Below, in pieces: positions 47,485-55,229 of a DNA stretch of 55,229 nt; position 1 is the stretch's first letter, and each line of letters begins with the position of its first letter. The notes under the pieces were generated by a model that worked only from the letters and a program-made list of their open reading frames with translations, made no database searches and was not told the origin of the DNA. The stretch is taken from positions 1 through 55,229 of the forward strand of contig CAIVVS010000080.1 in NCBI GenBank assembly GCA_903909415.1. The letters run 5' to 3'. The translations under genes were made by a program, and so were the position numbers. This DNA comes from an uncultured Pseudomonadota bacterium (lineage in GTDB: Bacteria > Pseudomonadota > Gammaproteobacteria > Burkholderiales > SG8-39).

Positions 47485-47881
47485 GTGATCCCTTGCGTGT
47501 GCAGCCAATGCTCGCAGGGCACCTGATCGGCGACCTGGCCCGTCGCCGGGATGCGTGCGCGAGGTTGCGCGTCACGCAGTCGACGACAGCGGACGGAGTG
47601 TAAATAACTTATATGAAACATGTGCTTATGTGCGATGCCGGACTTAAGTGCCATGCCTTTGTTCGGTTTCGTACACAAGCGGCATCGCTTGTGAATGGCG
47701 CCGGCTATGGATTGATGTCATCACGCTGATCCGGCATGCGCATCGATGCGTGTTTCTACGCATGCATTGCGGCGCAATTTTCGGCACCGGCCGCGCGCGC
47801 TGGCGGAGGTGCGATGGCAAACTTCCCGCCTCACGGCGCCCGCAATCCTAAAAATCGCGCCGGACAACTGGGAGGGTCACC
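47485..47881. other. 397-base regulatory gap between the Crp-like and cytochrome c genes
   Basis: No gene is supported. An unusually AT-rich patch (47599-47636) lies between divergent genes. A perfect inverted repeat CACAAGCG-GCAT-CGCTTGTG (47674-47693) and a 12-base palindrome CGCATCGATGCG (47739-47750) are candidate operators. GGGAGGG before ATG 47882 is a good ribosome site. Confidence 0.6.
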
Positions 47882-48751
47882 ATGAAGTTCCACCTGTCCG
47901 CCATCGCGGCGGCGTTCGCATTCAGCCTGCCCGCGCAGGCGCAAAGCCCGGCCCCCGATTCCAGGCTGATCGAGCGCGGCGCCTACCTGGTCAATGGCAT
48001 CGCGGCCTGCGGCAACTGCCACTTCCAGCGCGACCAGACCGGCAAGCCGCTGTTCGACAAGGGCTTGTCCGGGGGCATGGTGTTCGACGAGGAGCCGTTC
48101 CGCGCGGTGGCCTCGAACATCACCAACGACGCCGAAACCGGCGTGGGCAAGTGGACCGACGCGCAACTGGTCCGCGCCATCCGCGAGGGCCTCCGCCCCG
48201 ATGGCACGGTGATCGGGCCGCCCATGCCCATCGGCTTCTACCGAGGCATGGCCGACGCCGACGTGAAGGCGATCGTCGCCTGGATGCGCGCGCAGCCCGC
48301 GGTGCAGAACAAGGTGGCGAAGTCCGAGTACCGCATGCCGCTGCCGCCGAACTACGGCCCGGGGATCAGGAAGCCGATCAAGGCGCCGTCGCCCAAGGAC
48401 ACCATCAAGTACGGCGCCTACCTCGCCGGCCCGATGGGCCACTGCCTGGAATGCCACACGCCCTGGGTGAAGGGGCAGCCCGACATGGCCCGCGTCGGCG
48501 CGGGCGGCAACCCGTTCAAGGGGCCGTGGGGCGTCTCGGTGGCGGCCAACCTCACGCCGCACGAGACCGGCCTCAAGGGCTGGACGCCGTCCGAGATCGA
48601 GCGCGCCATCCGCAGCGGCGTGAAGCGCGACGGCTCGCCGCTCAAGCCGCCGATGGGCTACGGCTTCTACGCCAACATCAACGCAGCCGACATGAAGGCG
48701 CTCATCGCCTACCTGCGCTCGATGAAGCCGCAGAAGCTCGGCGGGGCCTGA
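47882..48751 (+). CDS. Dihaem periplasmic cytochrome c
   Basis: This 289-residue protein has a signal peptide cut near PAQAQ and two class I haem sites: CGNCH (Cys43, Cys46, His47) and CLECH (Cys188, Cys191, His192). Each is followed by a methionine ligand candidate (GPPMPIGFY and KPPMGYGFY). It matches the small c-type cytochromes that accept electrons from periplasmic dehydrogenases, similar to one half of the alcohol/sorbose dehydrogenase cytochrome subunit. A dehydrogenase partner with a signal peptide is not next to it. A strong terminator follows. Confidence 0.92.
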   Translation: MKFHLSAIAAAFAFSLPAQAQSPAPDSRLIERGAYLVNGIAACGNCHFQRDQTGKPLFDKGLSGGMVFDEEPFRAVASNITNDAETGVGKWTDAQLVRAIREGLRPDGTVIGPPMPIGFYRGMADADVKAIVAWMRAQPAVQNKVAKSEYRMPLPPNYGPGIRKPIKAPSPKDTIKYGAYLAGPMGHCLECHTPWVKGQPDMARVGAGGNPFKGPWGVSVAANLTPHETGLKGWTPSEIERAIRSGVKRDGSPLKPPMGYGFYANINAADMKALIAYLRSMKPQKLGGA

Positions 48752-48773
48752 GCGGGCCGCGCCGGTGGCTTAC

Positions 48774-48808
48774 CGCGCCGCCGTGGACGCCATGGCGGCG
48801 CGTTTTTT
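48774..48808 (+). terminator. Terminator of the cytochrome c gene
   Basis: CGCGCCGCC (48774-48782) pairs with GGCGGCGCG (48794-48802), followed by six Ts. The A-run after it makes it partly usable from the convergent GMC gene. Confidence 0.88.
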
Positions 48809-48858
48809 AAAAAAATGAATTAAAACAGCCACTTAGATTGTTTTCGGCCGATTTTCGC

Positions 48859-50487
48859 TCAGGCCGCCAGCGCCCGGCCGCGGATGTGGTCGGCCGCCTT
48901 CTCCGCAATCATGATCACCGGCGCGTTGATGTTGCCGCCGACCATGTCCGGCATCACCGACGCATCCACCACGCGCAGCGCCTCGACGCCGAAGACGCGC
49001 AGCTGCTCGTCCACCACTGCGCCCGCGTCGCCGGCCACGCCCATGCGGCAGGTGCCCAGCGGATGGTGCACGGTGATCGCCGAGGCGCGGATCATGGAAT
49101 CGATGTCCTCGTCGCTGTCGCCGTCACCGCGCCGTCCTGGCGTGATGTCGGCGGCGATGTGCGCCTGCATCGGCGCCTGGCGCGCCACCTCGCGGTAGAG
49201 GCGCACGCCGGCGCGCAGGGCCTTCCAGTCCGAGTCGGTGCTGAGGAAGTTCTGGTGGATGCGCACGTGCTTGCGCGGGTCGGTGTCCACCAGCGCAACA
49301 TGGCCGCGGCTCTCCGGTCGCAGCAGCACCACGCGGCTGGCAAAGCCGTCGGTGAAGCCGGGTGACCCGGGCGCATAGGGCCGCGCGGTCAGCGGCGCGG
49401 CATTGAACAGGAACTGCACGTCGGGCGCGGCCAGGCCCGGGCGCGTCTTCAGGAAGGCGAGCACGCCCGAGGGCAGGTCGGCCGCCAGCCCCGTGCCGAA
49501 CATCCAGCACTGGGCCAGCGCCATGCCGATGCGGTCGTAGCGCATCGCGCGGTGGAAGGGGCCGTTGCCGTTGCGCTTGAACATGAACAGCGCCGACACG
49601 TGGTCCTGCAGGTTGCGGCCCACGCCGGACAGTGGCGACTTCACCGCGATGCCATGCGCGCGCAGCGCGTCGGGGTCGCCCACGCCCGAGAGCATCAGCA
49701 ATTGCGGCGAGTTGATCACCCCGCCCGACAGGATCACCTCGCGCGCTGCATGCGCGACCACGCTGCGGCCGTCCTGCATGTACTCGATGCCGGTGGCGCG
49801 CCCGTTCTCGATCAGCACGCGGCTGGCCAGTGCATTGACTTCGATGCGCAGGTTGGGGCGCGAGCGCGCCGGGTGCAGGTAGGCGACCGAGGCGCTGCTG
49901 CGCCGGCCGTTGCGGATGGTGGACTGCATGCGCGCGAAGCCTTCCTGCTGCGCGCCGTTGTAGTCGTCGGTCCAGCCGAAGCCCGCCGCGCGGCCGGCCT
50001 CGCCGAAGGCTTCCACCAGCGGATCGGCATAGCGCGAATGGCGGGTGCCCAAGGGGCCGTCGCTCCCGCGGAAGGCGTCGCTGCCGCCTTCCCAGGTCTC
50101 GCTGCGGCGGAAGTAGGGCAGCACGCGCTCGTAGTTCCAGGAGGCGAGCCCGGACCCGGCCCAGCGTTCGTAGTCCACCTTGTTGCCGCGCACGTAGGCC
50201 ATGGCATTGATCGAGGACGAGCCGCCGACCACCTTGCCGCGCGCGCATTCCAGCGGCCGGTCGCCGACGCTGGCCTCGGGCTCGCATTCATAGCCCCAGT
50301 CGTACAGGCGCTCGGTGAGCAGCTTGCCCCAGCCCAGCGGCAGGTGGATCCACTTGTCCGTGTCCCAGCCGCCGGCTTCCAGCAGCAGCACGCGCGTTTG
50401 CGGGTCCTCGGACAGGCGCGCGGCCAGCACGCTGCCGGCCGAACCGGCGCCGACGATGATGAAATCGAATGATGCGGCTTGCGACAT
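48859..50487 (-). CDS. GMC family FAD-dependent oxidoreductase
   Basis: This 542-residue flavoenzyme resembles choline/alcohol dehydrogenases. FAD sites: FDFIIVGAGSAGSVLAARLSE at the start, GKVVGGSSSINAMAYVRG (GMC signature 1) and VILSGGVINSPQLLMLSGVG (signature 2). The active-site region has HHPLGTCRMG, and later a His/Asn pair position is taken by Asn in VGGNINAPVIMIAEKAAD. No signal peptide, so it is probably cytosolic. Substrate is an unknown alcohol. ATG 50487 gives the exact FAD-fold start. It diverges from the ABC transporter operon. Confidence 0.93.
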   Translation of the reverse strand: MSQAASFDFIIVGAGSAGSVLAARLSEDPQTRVLLLEAGGWDTDKWIHLPLGWGKLLTERLYDWGYECEPEASVGDRPLECARGKVVGGSSSINAMAYVRGNKVDYERWAGSGLASWNYERVLPYFRRSETWEGGSDAFRGSDGPLGTRHSRYADPLVEAFGEAGRAAGFGWTDDYNGAQQEGFARMQSTIRNGRRSSASVAYLHPARSRPNLRIEVNALASRVLIENGRATGIEYMQDGRSVVAHAAREVILSGGVINSPQLLMLSGVGDPDALRAHGIAVKSPLSGVGRNLQDHVSALFMFKRNGNGPFHRAMRYDRIGMALAQCWMFGTGLAADLPSGVLAFLKTRPGLAAPDVQFLFNAAPLTARPYAPGSPGFTDGFASRVVLLRPESRGHVALVDTDPRKHVRIHQNFLSTDSDWKALRAGVRLYREVARQAPMQAHIAADITPGRRGDGDSDEDIDSMIRASAITVHHPLGTCRMGVAGDAGAVVDEQLRVFGVEALRVVDASVMPDMVGGNINAPVIMIAEKAADHIRGRALAA

Positions 50488-50615
50488 GGCGGGTTTCCGT
50501 GGAAAGCGGGGTGGGCGGGACGCGTGGGTCACATCCCGCGAAGATTGTAGACGAGCGCAATCAGGGGATTTGCTACGATTGCCGCATCGCAGGAATTCCT
50601 GAGGAGGAAACCACC

Positions 50616-51872
50616 ATGTCCGAGTCCAAGCCCGTGCCCAAGGCGGCATCCCGCCGCCGCGTCATCCAGGCCGCCGCCGCCGGCGCCGCGCTGTCCACGC
50701 TGGGCTTCCCGGCCATCGTGCGCGCGCAGTCGAGCAAGTTGAAGGTCGGCGTGCTGCTGCCGCGCTCCGGCTTCCAGGGTTTCATCGGCCAGTCCTGCCA
50801 GAAGGGCGCGGACCTCGCGCCGGGCGTGATCAAGCAGCTGCTCGGCGTGGACATCGAACTGATGAACGCCGACACCGAGACCAACGTGGACACGGCGCGC
50901 ACCCGCGCCGAGCGCCTGATCCAGGAAGGCGCGCAGATCCTGGTCGGGCCGTTCGACTCCGGCGCGGCGGTGGCCATAGCCCAGGTCGCCGAGCAGCGCG
51001 GCGTGCCCTTCGTGGTGAACATCGCGGCCGCGCCGCAGATCACCGAGCAGGGCTTCAAGTTCACCTTCCGCAACTTCCCGACCGCGCCCGAGCTGGTGAC
51101 CAACGGCCTGGCGCTGATGCGCGACCTGTTCCAGGCCACGCGCACCGCGCCGCGCACCGCGGTGTTCATGCACGTGAACGACACCTTCGGCCAGGCCAAT
51201 GCCAAGGCGGTCGCCGCCATCCTGCCGCGCCTGGATTACCTGCCGTTCAAGCTGCTGGACACCATCTCCTACGACCCGGCCGCCAAGGACCTGACGGTGG
51301 AGGTGTCCAAGGCCAAGGCCACCGGCGCGGACTTCGTGATGCTGGTCAGCCGCCTGAACGACGCCATCCTGCTGCGCCGGGAAATGGTCAAGCAGCGCTG
51401 GAACCCGATGGGCATCATCAGCCCGGGATCGCCCGGCATGTACGAGAACCAGTTCTACCAGGCGCTGGGCAAGCTATCGGAGAACTGCATCTCCAACGTG
51501 CCCTGGTACAACCCCAAGGCCGAGCTCACCAAGGTCGTGGACGCGGCGTTCAACAAGGGCAACCCCAAGGACAAGCTGGTGTTCCACGCGCTCAACGTGG
51601 GCTACACCTTCGAGGCCCTGTTGATCGCGGCCGACGCGTTCCGTCGCGCGAAGAGCGCCGACGGGAAGGTGCTGGCCGAGGCGGTGCGCCAGACCAACAT
51701 CACCAACCGCATGATGCTGGGCGGGGCGATCAAGTTCAACGCCAAGGGGCAGGTGGAGGGCAACCTGTCGGCGGCGATCCAGAACATCGGCATGAAGCCC
51801 ACGGTGGTGCTGCCCGCGAGCGCCGCCGAGACCGCGCCGATCTTCCCGGTGCCGGAGTACCGCAAGGCCTGA
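50616..51872 (+). CDS. ABC transporter substrate-binding protein (Liv type)
   Basis: This 418-residue periplasmic binding protein of the branched-chain amino-acid (peripla_BP_6) group has a Tat-like signal (SRRRVIQAAAAGAALST, cut near VRAQ). The two-lobed domain starts KLKVGVLLPRSGFQGFIGQ. Family members also bind aromatic acids, amides or urea, so the ligand is open. GAGGAGG lies eight bases before ATG 50616. It is the first gene of a livKHMGF-type operon, and a hairpin after it may reduce read-through to the permeases. Confidence 0.92.
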   Translation: MSESKPVPKAASRRRVIQAAAAGAALSTLGFPAIVRAQSSKLKVGVLLPRSGFQGFIGQSCQKGADLAPGVIKQLLGVDIELMNADTETNVDTARTRAERLIQEGAQILVGPFDSGAAVAIAQVAEQRGVPFVVNIAAAPQITEQGFKFTFRNFPTAPELVTNGLALMRDLFQATRTAPRTAVFMHVNDTFGQANAKAVAAILPRLDYLPFKLLDTISYDPAAKDLTVEVSKAKATGADFVMLVSRLNDAILLRREMVKQRWNPMGIISPGSPGMYENQFYQALGKLSENCISNVPWYNPKAELTKVVDAAFNKGNPKDKLVFHALNVGYTFEALLIAADAFRRAKSADGKVLAEAVRQTNITNRMMLGGAIKFNAKGQVEGNLSAAIQNIGMKPTVVLPASAAETAPIFPVPEYRKA

Positions 51873-51891
51873 TGGCGATCGCACTGCAGGC

Positions 51892-51921
51892 GGGCCGGGC
51901 GTTCCCGGCCCGTTTGTTTTG
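51892..51921 (+). terminator. Intra-operon hairpin after the binding-protein gene
   Basis: CGGGCCGGG pairs with CCCGGCCCG across a CGTT-type loop and is followed by TTTGTTTT. Its place between the binding protein and livH fits a partial terminator that keeps binding protein in excess. Confidence 0.65.
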
Positions 51922-51960
51922 CGCCCCGTCCCGCCGTTCCCATCCCACCGGCGTCCTTCC

Positions 51961-52836
51961 TTGAACGTCCCCGCGGAACTCATCGCCAACGTCGCCGTCT
52001 CCGGCGTGCTCACCGGCCTGGTGTACGGGCTGATGGCGCTCGGCCTGTCGGTGATCTTCGGCGTGGTTCGGGTGGTGAACTTCGCGCACGGCGAGATGAT
52101 GACCGTGTCCATGTACGCGGCGGTGATCCTGTTCTCCGCGCTCGGGGCCGATCCCTTCGTCATCCTGCTGCCGGTGGCCGCGGCCTTCTTCCTGTTCGGC
52201 TACGTGATGCAGGCGGCGCTGGTGAATCCCTTCATCAACCGGCCGGAACACTCGCAGTTCATGCTGCTGGTGGCCGTGGCCATCATGATGGTCAACGGCC
52301 TGCTGATGGCCTTCGGCCCGAACGCGCGCGGCCTGCAGGTGGACTACGCGCTGGACTCCTTCGAGCTCGGCCCGCTGCTGTTCGACAAGGTACGCGTCTA
52401 TGCCGGCCTGGCGGCGATGGCGATCGCCGCCGCGCTGTTCGCGTTCTTCCGCTTCGCGCCGGCCGGGCGCGCGATCCGCGCCTGCGCCGACAACTACCTG
52501 GGCGCACGGGTGGTGGGGCTGAACGTGCGCCGCTGGTACGCCATCACCTTCGGCCTGGGCGCGGCCTGCGTGGGCGCGGCCGGCTGCCTGATGGTGATGC
52601 TGGTGGACGTTACGCCGCAGCTCGGACCGTCGTACACCCTGATGGCCTTCGTGATCGTGATCGTCGGCGGGCTGGGCTCCATGGGCGGGGCGTTGCTGGG
52701 CGGGGTGCTGATCGGCCTGTCGGAGGCGCTGGCCGGGCTGTTCTTCAGCCCTTCGGCCAAGAGCATGTTCAGCTTCGGGCTGCTGATCCTGGTGCTGCTG
52801 TTCCGGCCGCAGGGCATCCTCGGGAGGAAGCCGTGA
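51961..52836 (+). CDS. livH: Branched-chain amino-acid-type ABC permease, LivH
   Basis: This 291-residue membrane protein has about eight hydrophobic helices. It includes GVLTGLVYGLMALGLSVIFGVV and VNFAHGEMM near the N-terminus and GGLGSMGGALLGGVLIGLSEA late, the LivH signatures. It forms the translocation channel with LivM. No ATG is available; the TTG at 51961 gives the family N-terminus, although it lacks a clear ribosome site. livM overlaps its stop. Confidence 0.92.
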   Translation: MNVPAELIANVAVSGVLTGLVYGLMALGLSVIFGVVRVVNFAHGEMMTVSMYAAVILFSALGADPFVILLPVAAAFFLFGYVMQAALVNPFINRPEHSQFMLLVAVAIMMVNGLLMAFGPNARGLQVDYALDSFELGPLLFDKVRVYAGLAAMAIAAALFAFFRFAPAGRAIRACADNYLGARVVGLNVRRWYAITFGLGAACVGAAGCLMVMLVDVTPQLGPSYTLMAFVIVIVGGLGSMGGALLGGVLIGLSEALAGLFFSPSAKSMFSFGLLILVLLFRPQGILGRKP

Positions 52837-53852
52837 GCGCGGCCGGCCACGCATCCCCGGGCGGGCTGACCGCACGCGGCCGCCAGGCGCTGGTCGCGCT
52901 GGCGCTCATCCTGCTCGCGCTGCCCTGGTTCGCCAGCGGCTACGTGCTGTCCATCGCCATCCTGGTGCTGTACTTCGCCTTCGCCGGCCAGGCCTGGAAC
53001 GTGATGATGGGCTTCTGCGGCCAGTTGTCGCTGGGGCATTCGCTCTATGTCGGTGTCGGCGCGTACACCGCGGCAGCGCTGTTCGTGCACGGCGGCATCG
53101 GGCCCTGGGCGGGCGTGTGGGCGGCGATCGCGGTGTGCATGCTGATCGGCGCGGTGATCGGGCTGCTCGCGTTCCGCTTCGGCATAGGCGGGGTGTACTT
53201 CGCGCTGCTGACCATCGCGTTCGCCGAGTTCACGCGCCTGGGCTTCGACCACTGGGACTGGCTGGGCGCCTCGGGTGGCTTCTTCCTGCCGGTGGCGCAG
53301 CGCGAGCACAACGACCTGATGAACCTGCGCGGCTCGCCGGTGATGTTCTATTACCTCGCGCTGGCGCTGGCGGCCGGGTCGCTGTGGCTGTGCGCCTGGC
53401 TGCTGCGCACCCGCACCGGCTACTACTGGCAGGCGATACGCGAGGACCAGGACGCGGCGCAGGCGCTGGGCATCAACACCTTCCGCTACAAGATGCTCGC
53501 GGTGCTGATCTCCTCGGCCATGACCGGGGTGGCGGGCGTGTTCTACGCCTTCTACTACAACAACCTGTTCCCCGAGCAGATCTTCAACATGGGCCGCTCG
53601 ATCGAGATCATCCTCGGGCCCATCATCGGCGGCGTGGGCACGCTGTTCGGCCCGGTGGTGGGGGCGGCTGTGCTCACGCCGCTGGCCGACCTGATCACCG
53701 AACTGCTCGCCGCCGCCGGCATCGAGATCCCGGGCGTGAAGCAGGTGTTCTATGGCCTGGCCCTGCTGGTGGTGGTGATGTTCCTGCCCAATGGCATCTG
53801 GCCGCCGCTGGCGCGGCGCCTCGGGCTGGTGGAAGGGGATGGCCGTGGCTGA
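52833..53852 (+). CDS. livM: Branched-chain amino-acid-type ABC permease, LivM
   Basis: This 339-residue partner permease has WNVMMGFCGQLSLGHSLYVGVGAY near residue 60, the LivM signature, and EDQDAAQALGINTFRYKMLAVL, the cytoplasmic coupling loop that meets the ATPases. A long hydrophobic C-terminal half holds GPIIGGVGTLFGPVVGAAVL. The GTG start overlaps the livH stop (GTGA). Confidence 0.93.
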   Translation: MSAAGHASPGGLTARGRQALVALALILLALPWFASGYVLSIAILVLYFAFAGQAWNVMMGFCGQLSLGHSLYVGVGAYTAAALFVHGGIGPWAGVWAAIAVCMLIGAVIGLLAFRFGIGGVYFALLTIAFAEFTRLGFDHWDWLGASGGFFLPVAQREHNDLMNLRGSPVMFYYLALALAAGSLWLCAWLLRTRTGYYWQAIREDQDAAQALGINTFRYKMLAVLISSAMTGVAGVFYAFYYNNLFPEQIFNMGRSIEIILGPIIGGVGTLFGPVVGAAVLTPLADLITELLAAAGIEIPGVKQVFYGLALLVVVMFLPNGIWPPLARRLGLVEGDGRG

Positions 53853-54576
53853 GCCCCTGCTCGAACTGCGTGGCGTGTCGCGCCAGTTCCGCGGCCTGCG
53901 CGCGGTGTCCAACGTGTCGCTCGCCGTGCCCGAGGGGCGGATCACCGCGCTGATCGGCCCGAACGGCGCCGGCAAGACCACCTGCTTCAACCTCGTCGCC
54001 GGGGTCTATCGTCCCGACGAGGGCGAGATCCGCATGGGTGGCGTGCGCATCGACGGCCTGCGGCCCGACCAGGTGTGCGCCGCCGGCATCGGGCGCACCT
54101 TCCAGCTGGTCAAGCCCTTCGCCGGCCTGTCGGTGCTGGACAACGTGATCGTGGGCGCGCTGCATGCCAGGCCCGATGTGCGGGCGGCGCGCCGGCGCGC
54201 GATGGACGTGCTGGAGCAACTGGGCCTCGCCGACAAGCGCGCGCAGCTCGCCGCTTCGCTCACGCTGCCCGACCGCAAGCGCCTGGAAGTGGCGCGCGCG
54301 CTGGCCACCGGGCCGCGCCTGCTGCTGCTGGACGAGGTGATGGCGGGCCTGCGCCCGACCGAGACCGACCAGATGGTGGCGGTGTTCCGCGAACTGAACC
54401 GCAGCACCGGCGTGACCATCCTGCTGATCGAGCACGTGATGCGCGCGGTGATGGCGCTGGCGGCCGAGATCCATGTGCTGCACCACGGCGAGCTGATCGC
54501 CAGCGGCGCGCCCGAGGACGTGGTGCGCGACCCCGCGGTGCTGCAGTCCTACCTCGGCGAGGAGGCGTTCCAGTGA
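53839..54576 (+). CDS. livG: ABC transporter ATP-binding protein, LivG
   Basis: This 245-residue ATPase has Walker A GPNGAGKTTCFN and the LivG-type GIGRTFQLVKPFAGLSVLDNV. Its Walker B is LLLLDEVMAGL and the switch His is in IEHVMRAVM. The ABC signature is weak: LTLPDRKRLEVARAL, where LSGGQ would be, lacks the Gly pair and reads TLPDRKRLEV, a variant common in LivG. ATG 53839 abuts GGAAGGGG; GTG 53845 has better ribosome-site spacing and may be the real start. It overlaps livM. Confidence 0.92.
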   Translation: MAVAEPLLELRGVSRQFRGLRAVSNVSLAVPEGRITALIGPNGAGKTTCFNLVAGVYRPDEGEIRMGGVRIDGLRPDQVCAAGIGRTFQLVKPFAGLSVLDNVIVGALHARPDVRAARRRAMDVLEQLGLADKRAQLAASLTLPDRKRLEVARALATGPRLLLLDEVMAGLRPTETDQMVAVFRELNRSTGVTILLIEHVMRAVMALAAEIHVLHHGELIASGAPEDVVRDPAVLQSYLGEEAFQ

Positions 54577-55229
54577 GCGCGCTGCTGCAGGTGGAGGGAC
54601 TGGACCTGTACTACGGCGACGCGCAGGCGCTGGACGGCGTGTCGCTGGAGGTGGAGGAGGGCAGCATCGTCGCCATCGTCGGCGCCACCGGCGCGGGCAA
54701 GTCCAGCCTGATCCGCACCATCGCCGGCATCGAGAAGCCGCGCGCCGGGCGCATCCGCTACCGCGGCCGCGACATCGCCGGGCTGGACAGCTACGTGACC
54801 TGCGACCTGGGCATCGGCCAGGTCGCCGAGGGCCGGCAGGTGTTCCCCAACCTCACGGTCGAGGAGAACCTCGACGTGGGCGCGATGCTGCCGCGCGCGA
54901 AGGGCAGGGCGGCGGCCACGCGCGAGCGCGTCTATGCCATGTTCCCGCGGCTGGCCGAGCGCCGCCGCCAGCTGGCCGGGACGCTGTCCGGCGGTGAGCA
55001 GCAGATGCTGGCAATCGGCCGCTGCCTGATGGGCCAGCCCGAGCTGATGATGTTCGACGAGCCGTCGCTCGGCCTCGCCCCCGCGGTGGTGCAGGAGGTG
55101 TTCCAGACCCTGCGCAAGCTGAACGCCGAGGGCCTGACCGTGCTGCTGGTGGAGCAGAACGTCGCCGTGTCGCTGCGCCTGGCGGCGCGCGCCTACGTGC
55201 TGGAGAACGGCCGCGTGGTGATGCAGGGA
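54573..55229 (+). CDS. livF: ABC transporter ATP-binding protein, LivF (partial)
   Basis: The gene starts with GTG at 54573, overlapping the livG stop (GTGA), and runs off the window end without a stop (219 codons seen of about 235). It has Walker A GATGAGKSSL, the LivF motif EGRQVFPNLTVEENL, a full ABC signature LSGGEQQMLAIGR, Walker B LMMFDEPSLGLAP and the switch His replaced by Gln in VEQNV, all normal for LivF. It is the second ATPase of the transporter. Confidence 0.93.
   Translation, partial: MSALLQVEGLDLYYGDAQALDGVSLEVEEGSIVAIVGATGAGKSSLIRTIAGIEKPRAGRIRYRGRDIAGLDSYVTCDLGIGQVAEGRQVFPNLTVEENLDVGAMLPRAKGRAAATRERVYAMFPRLAERRRQLAGTLSGGEQQMLAIGRCLMGQPELMMFDEPSLGLAPAVVQEVFQTLRKLNAEGLTVLLVEQNVAVSLRLAARAYVLENGRVVMQG

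Overview
The window is GC-rich DNA from a betaproteobacterium, most likely of the order Burkholderiales. Three things support this. The tmRNA tag reads ANDERFALAA. The gene order gph-ubiG-ompA / gyrA-serC-pheA-hisC-tyrA-aroA-cmk-rpsA-ihfB-lapA-lapB / LPS-heptose genes / cysM is the conserved Burkholderiales order. Heptose kinase is a separate RfaE1-type gene. I cannot fix the family or genus from sequence alone.

Layout. (1) 1-6.8 kb: the 3' end of an amidohydrolase, then a complete RND efflux operon (permease, adaptor, outer-membrane lipoprotein). (2) 6.9-13 kb: rdgC, one-piece tmRNA (ssrA), the ubiG-gph pair, and two OmpA-type paralogues on either side of an MtaD/TrzA-type amidohydrolase. 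(3) 13.2-32.7 kb: a long plus-strand housekeeping run. It holds gyrase A, serine and aromatic amino-acid synthesis, CMP kinase, ribosomal protein S1, IHF-beta, LapA/LapB, UDP-glucose dehydrogenase, ADP-heptose genes, CysM, a PolB-type exonuclease and RlmD. Many of these genes are joined by GTGA or ATGA overlaps. (4) 32.8-37.9 kb: a Bax-inhibitor-1 membrane protein, tRNA-Ser(UGA), an XRE regulator, aspartokinase, and the ahpC-ahpF peroxidase pair behind an OxyR-like promoter. (5) 38.1-50.5 kb: a more accessory stretch. It holds an Fcy1-like cytosine deaminase with a beta-hydroxyacid dehydrogenase, a broken second copy of the ahpC 5' end, a soluble histidine kinase, a 3' fragment of tRNA-Ser(GCU), tRNA-Arg(ACG), a csbD-lipoprotein-desaturase operon facing a TetR gene, a Crp-like gene overlapping a membrane sensor-receiver protein that lacks a kinase domain, a dihaem cytochrome c and a GMC oxidoreductase. 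(6) 50.6 kb to the end: a branched-chain amino-acid-type ABC transporter (binding protein, LivH, LivM, LivG and partial LivF).

The best leads are in 37-48 kb. The tRNA-Ser 3' remnant looks like the scar of an integrated element. The ahpC 5' duplication brackets a two-gene deaminase/dehydrogenase cassette. The dCache-TM-receiver protein has a degenerate phospho-pocket. The histidine kinase carries an N-terminal domain that resembles the one usually placed ahead of class III adenylate cyclases. I saw no CRISPR array, insertion sequence, integrase or prophage structural gene.
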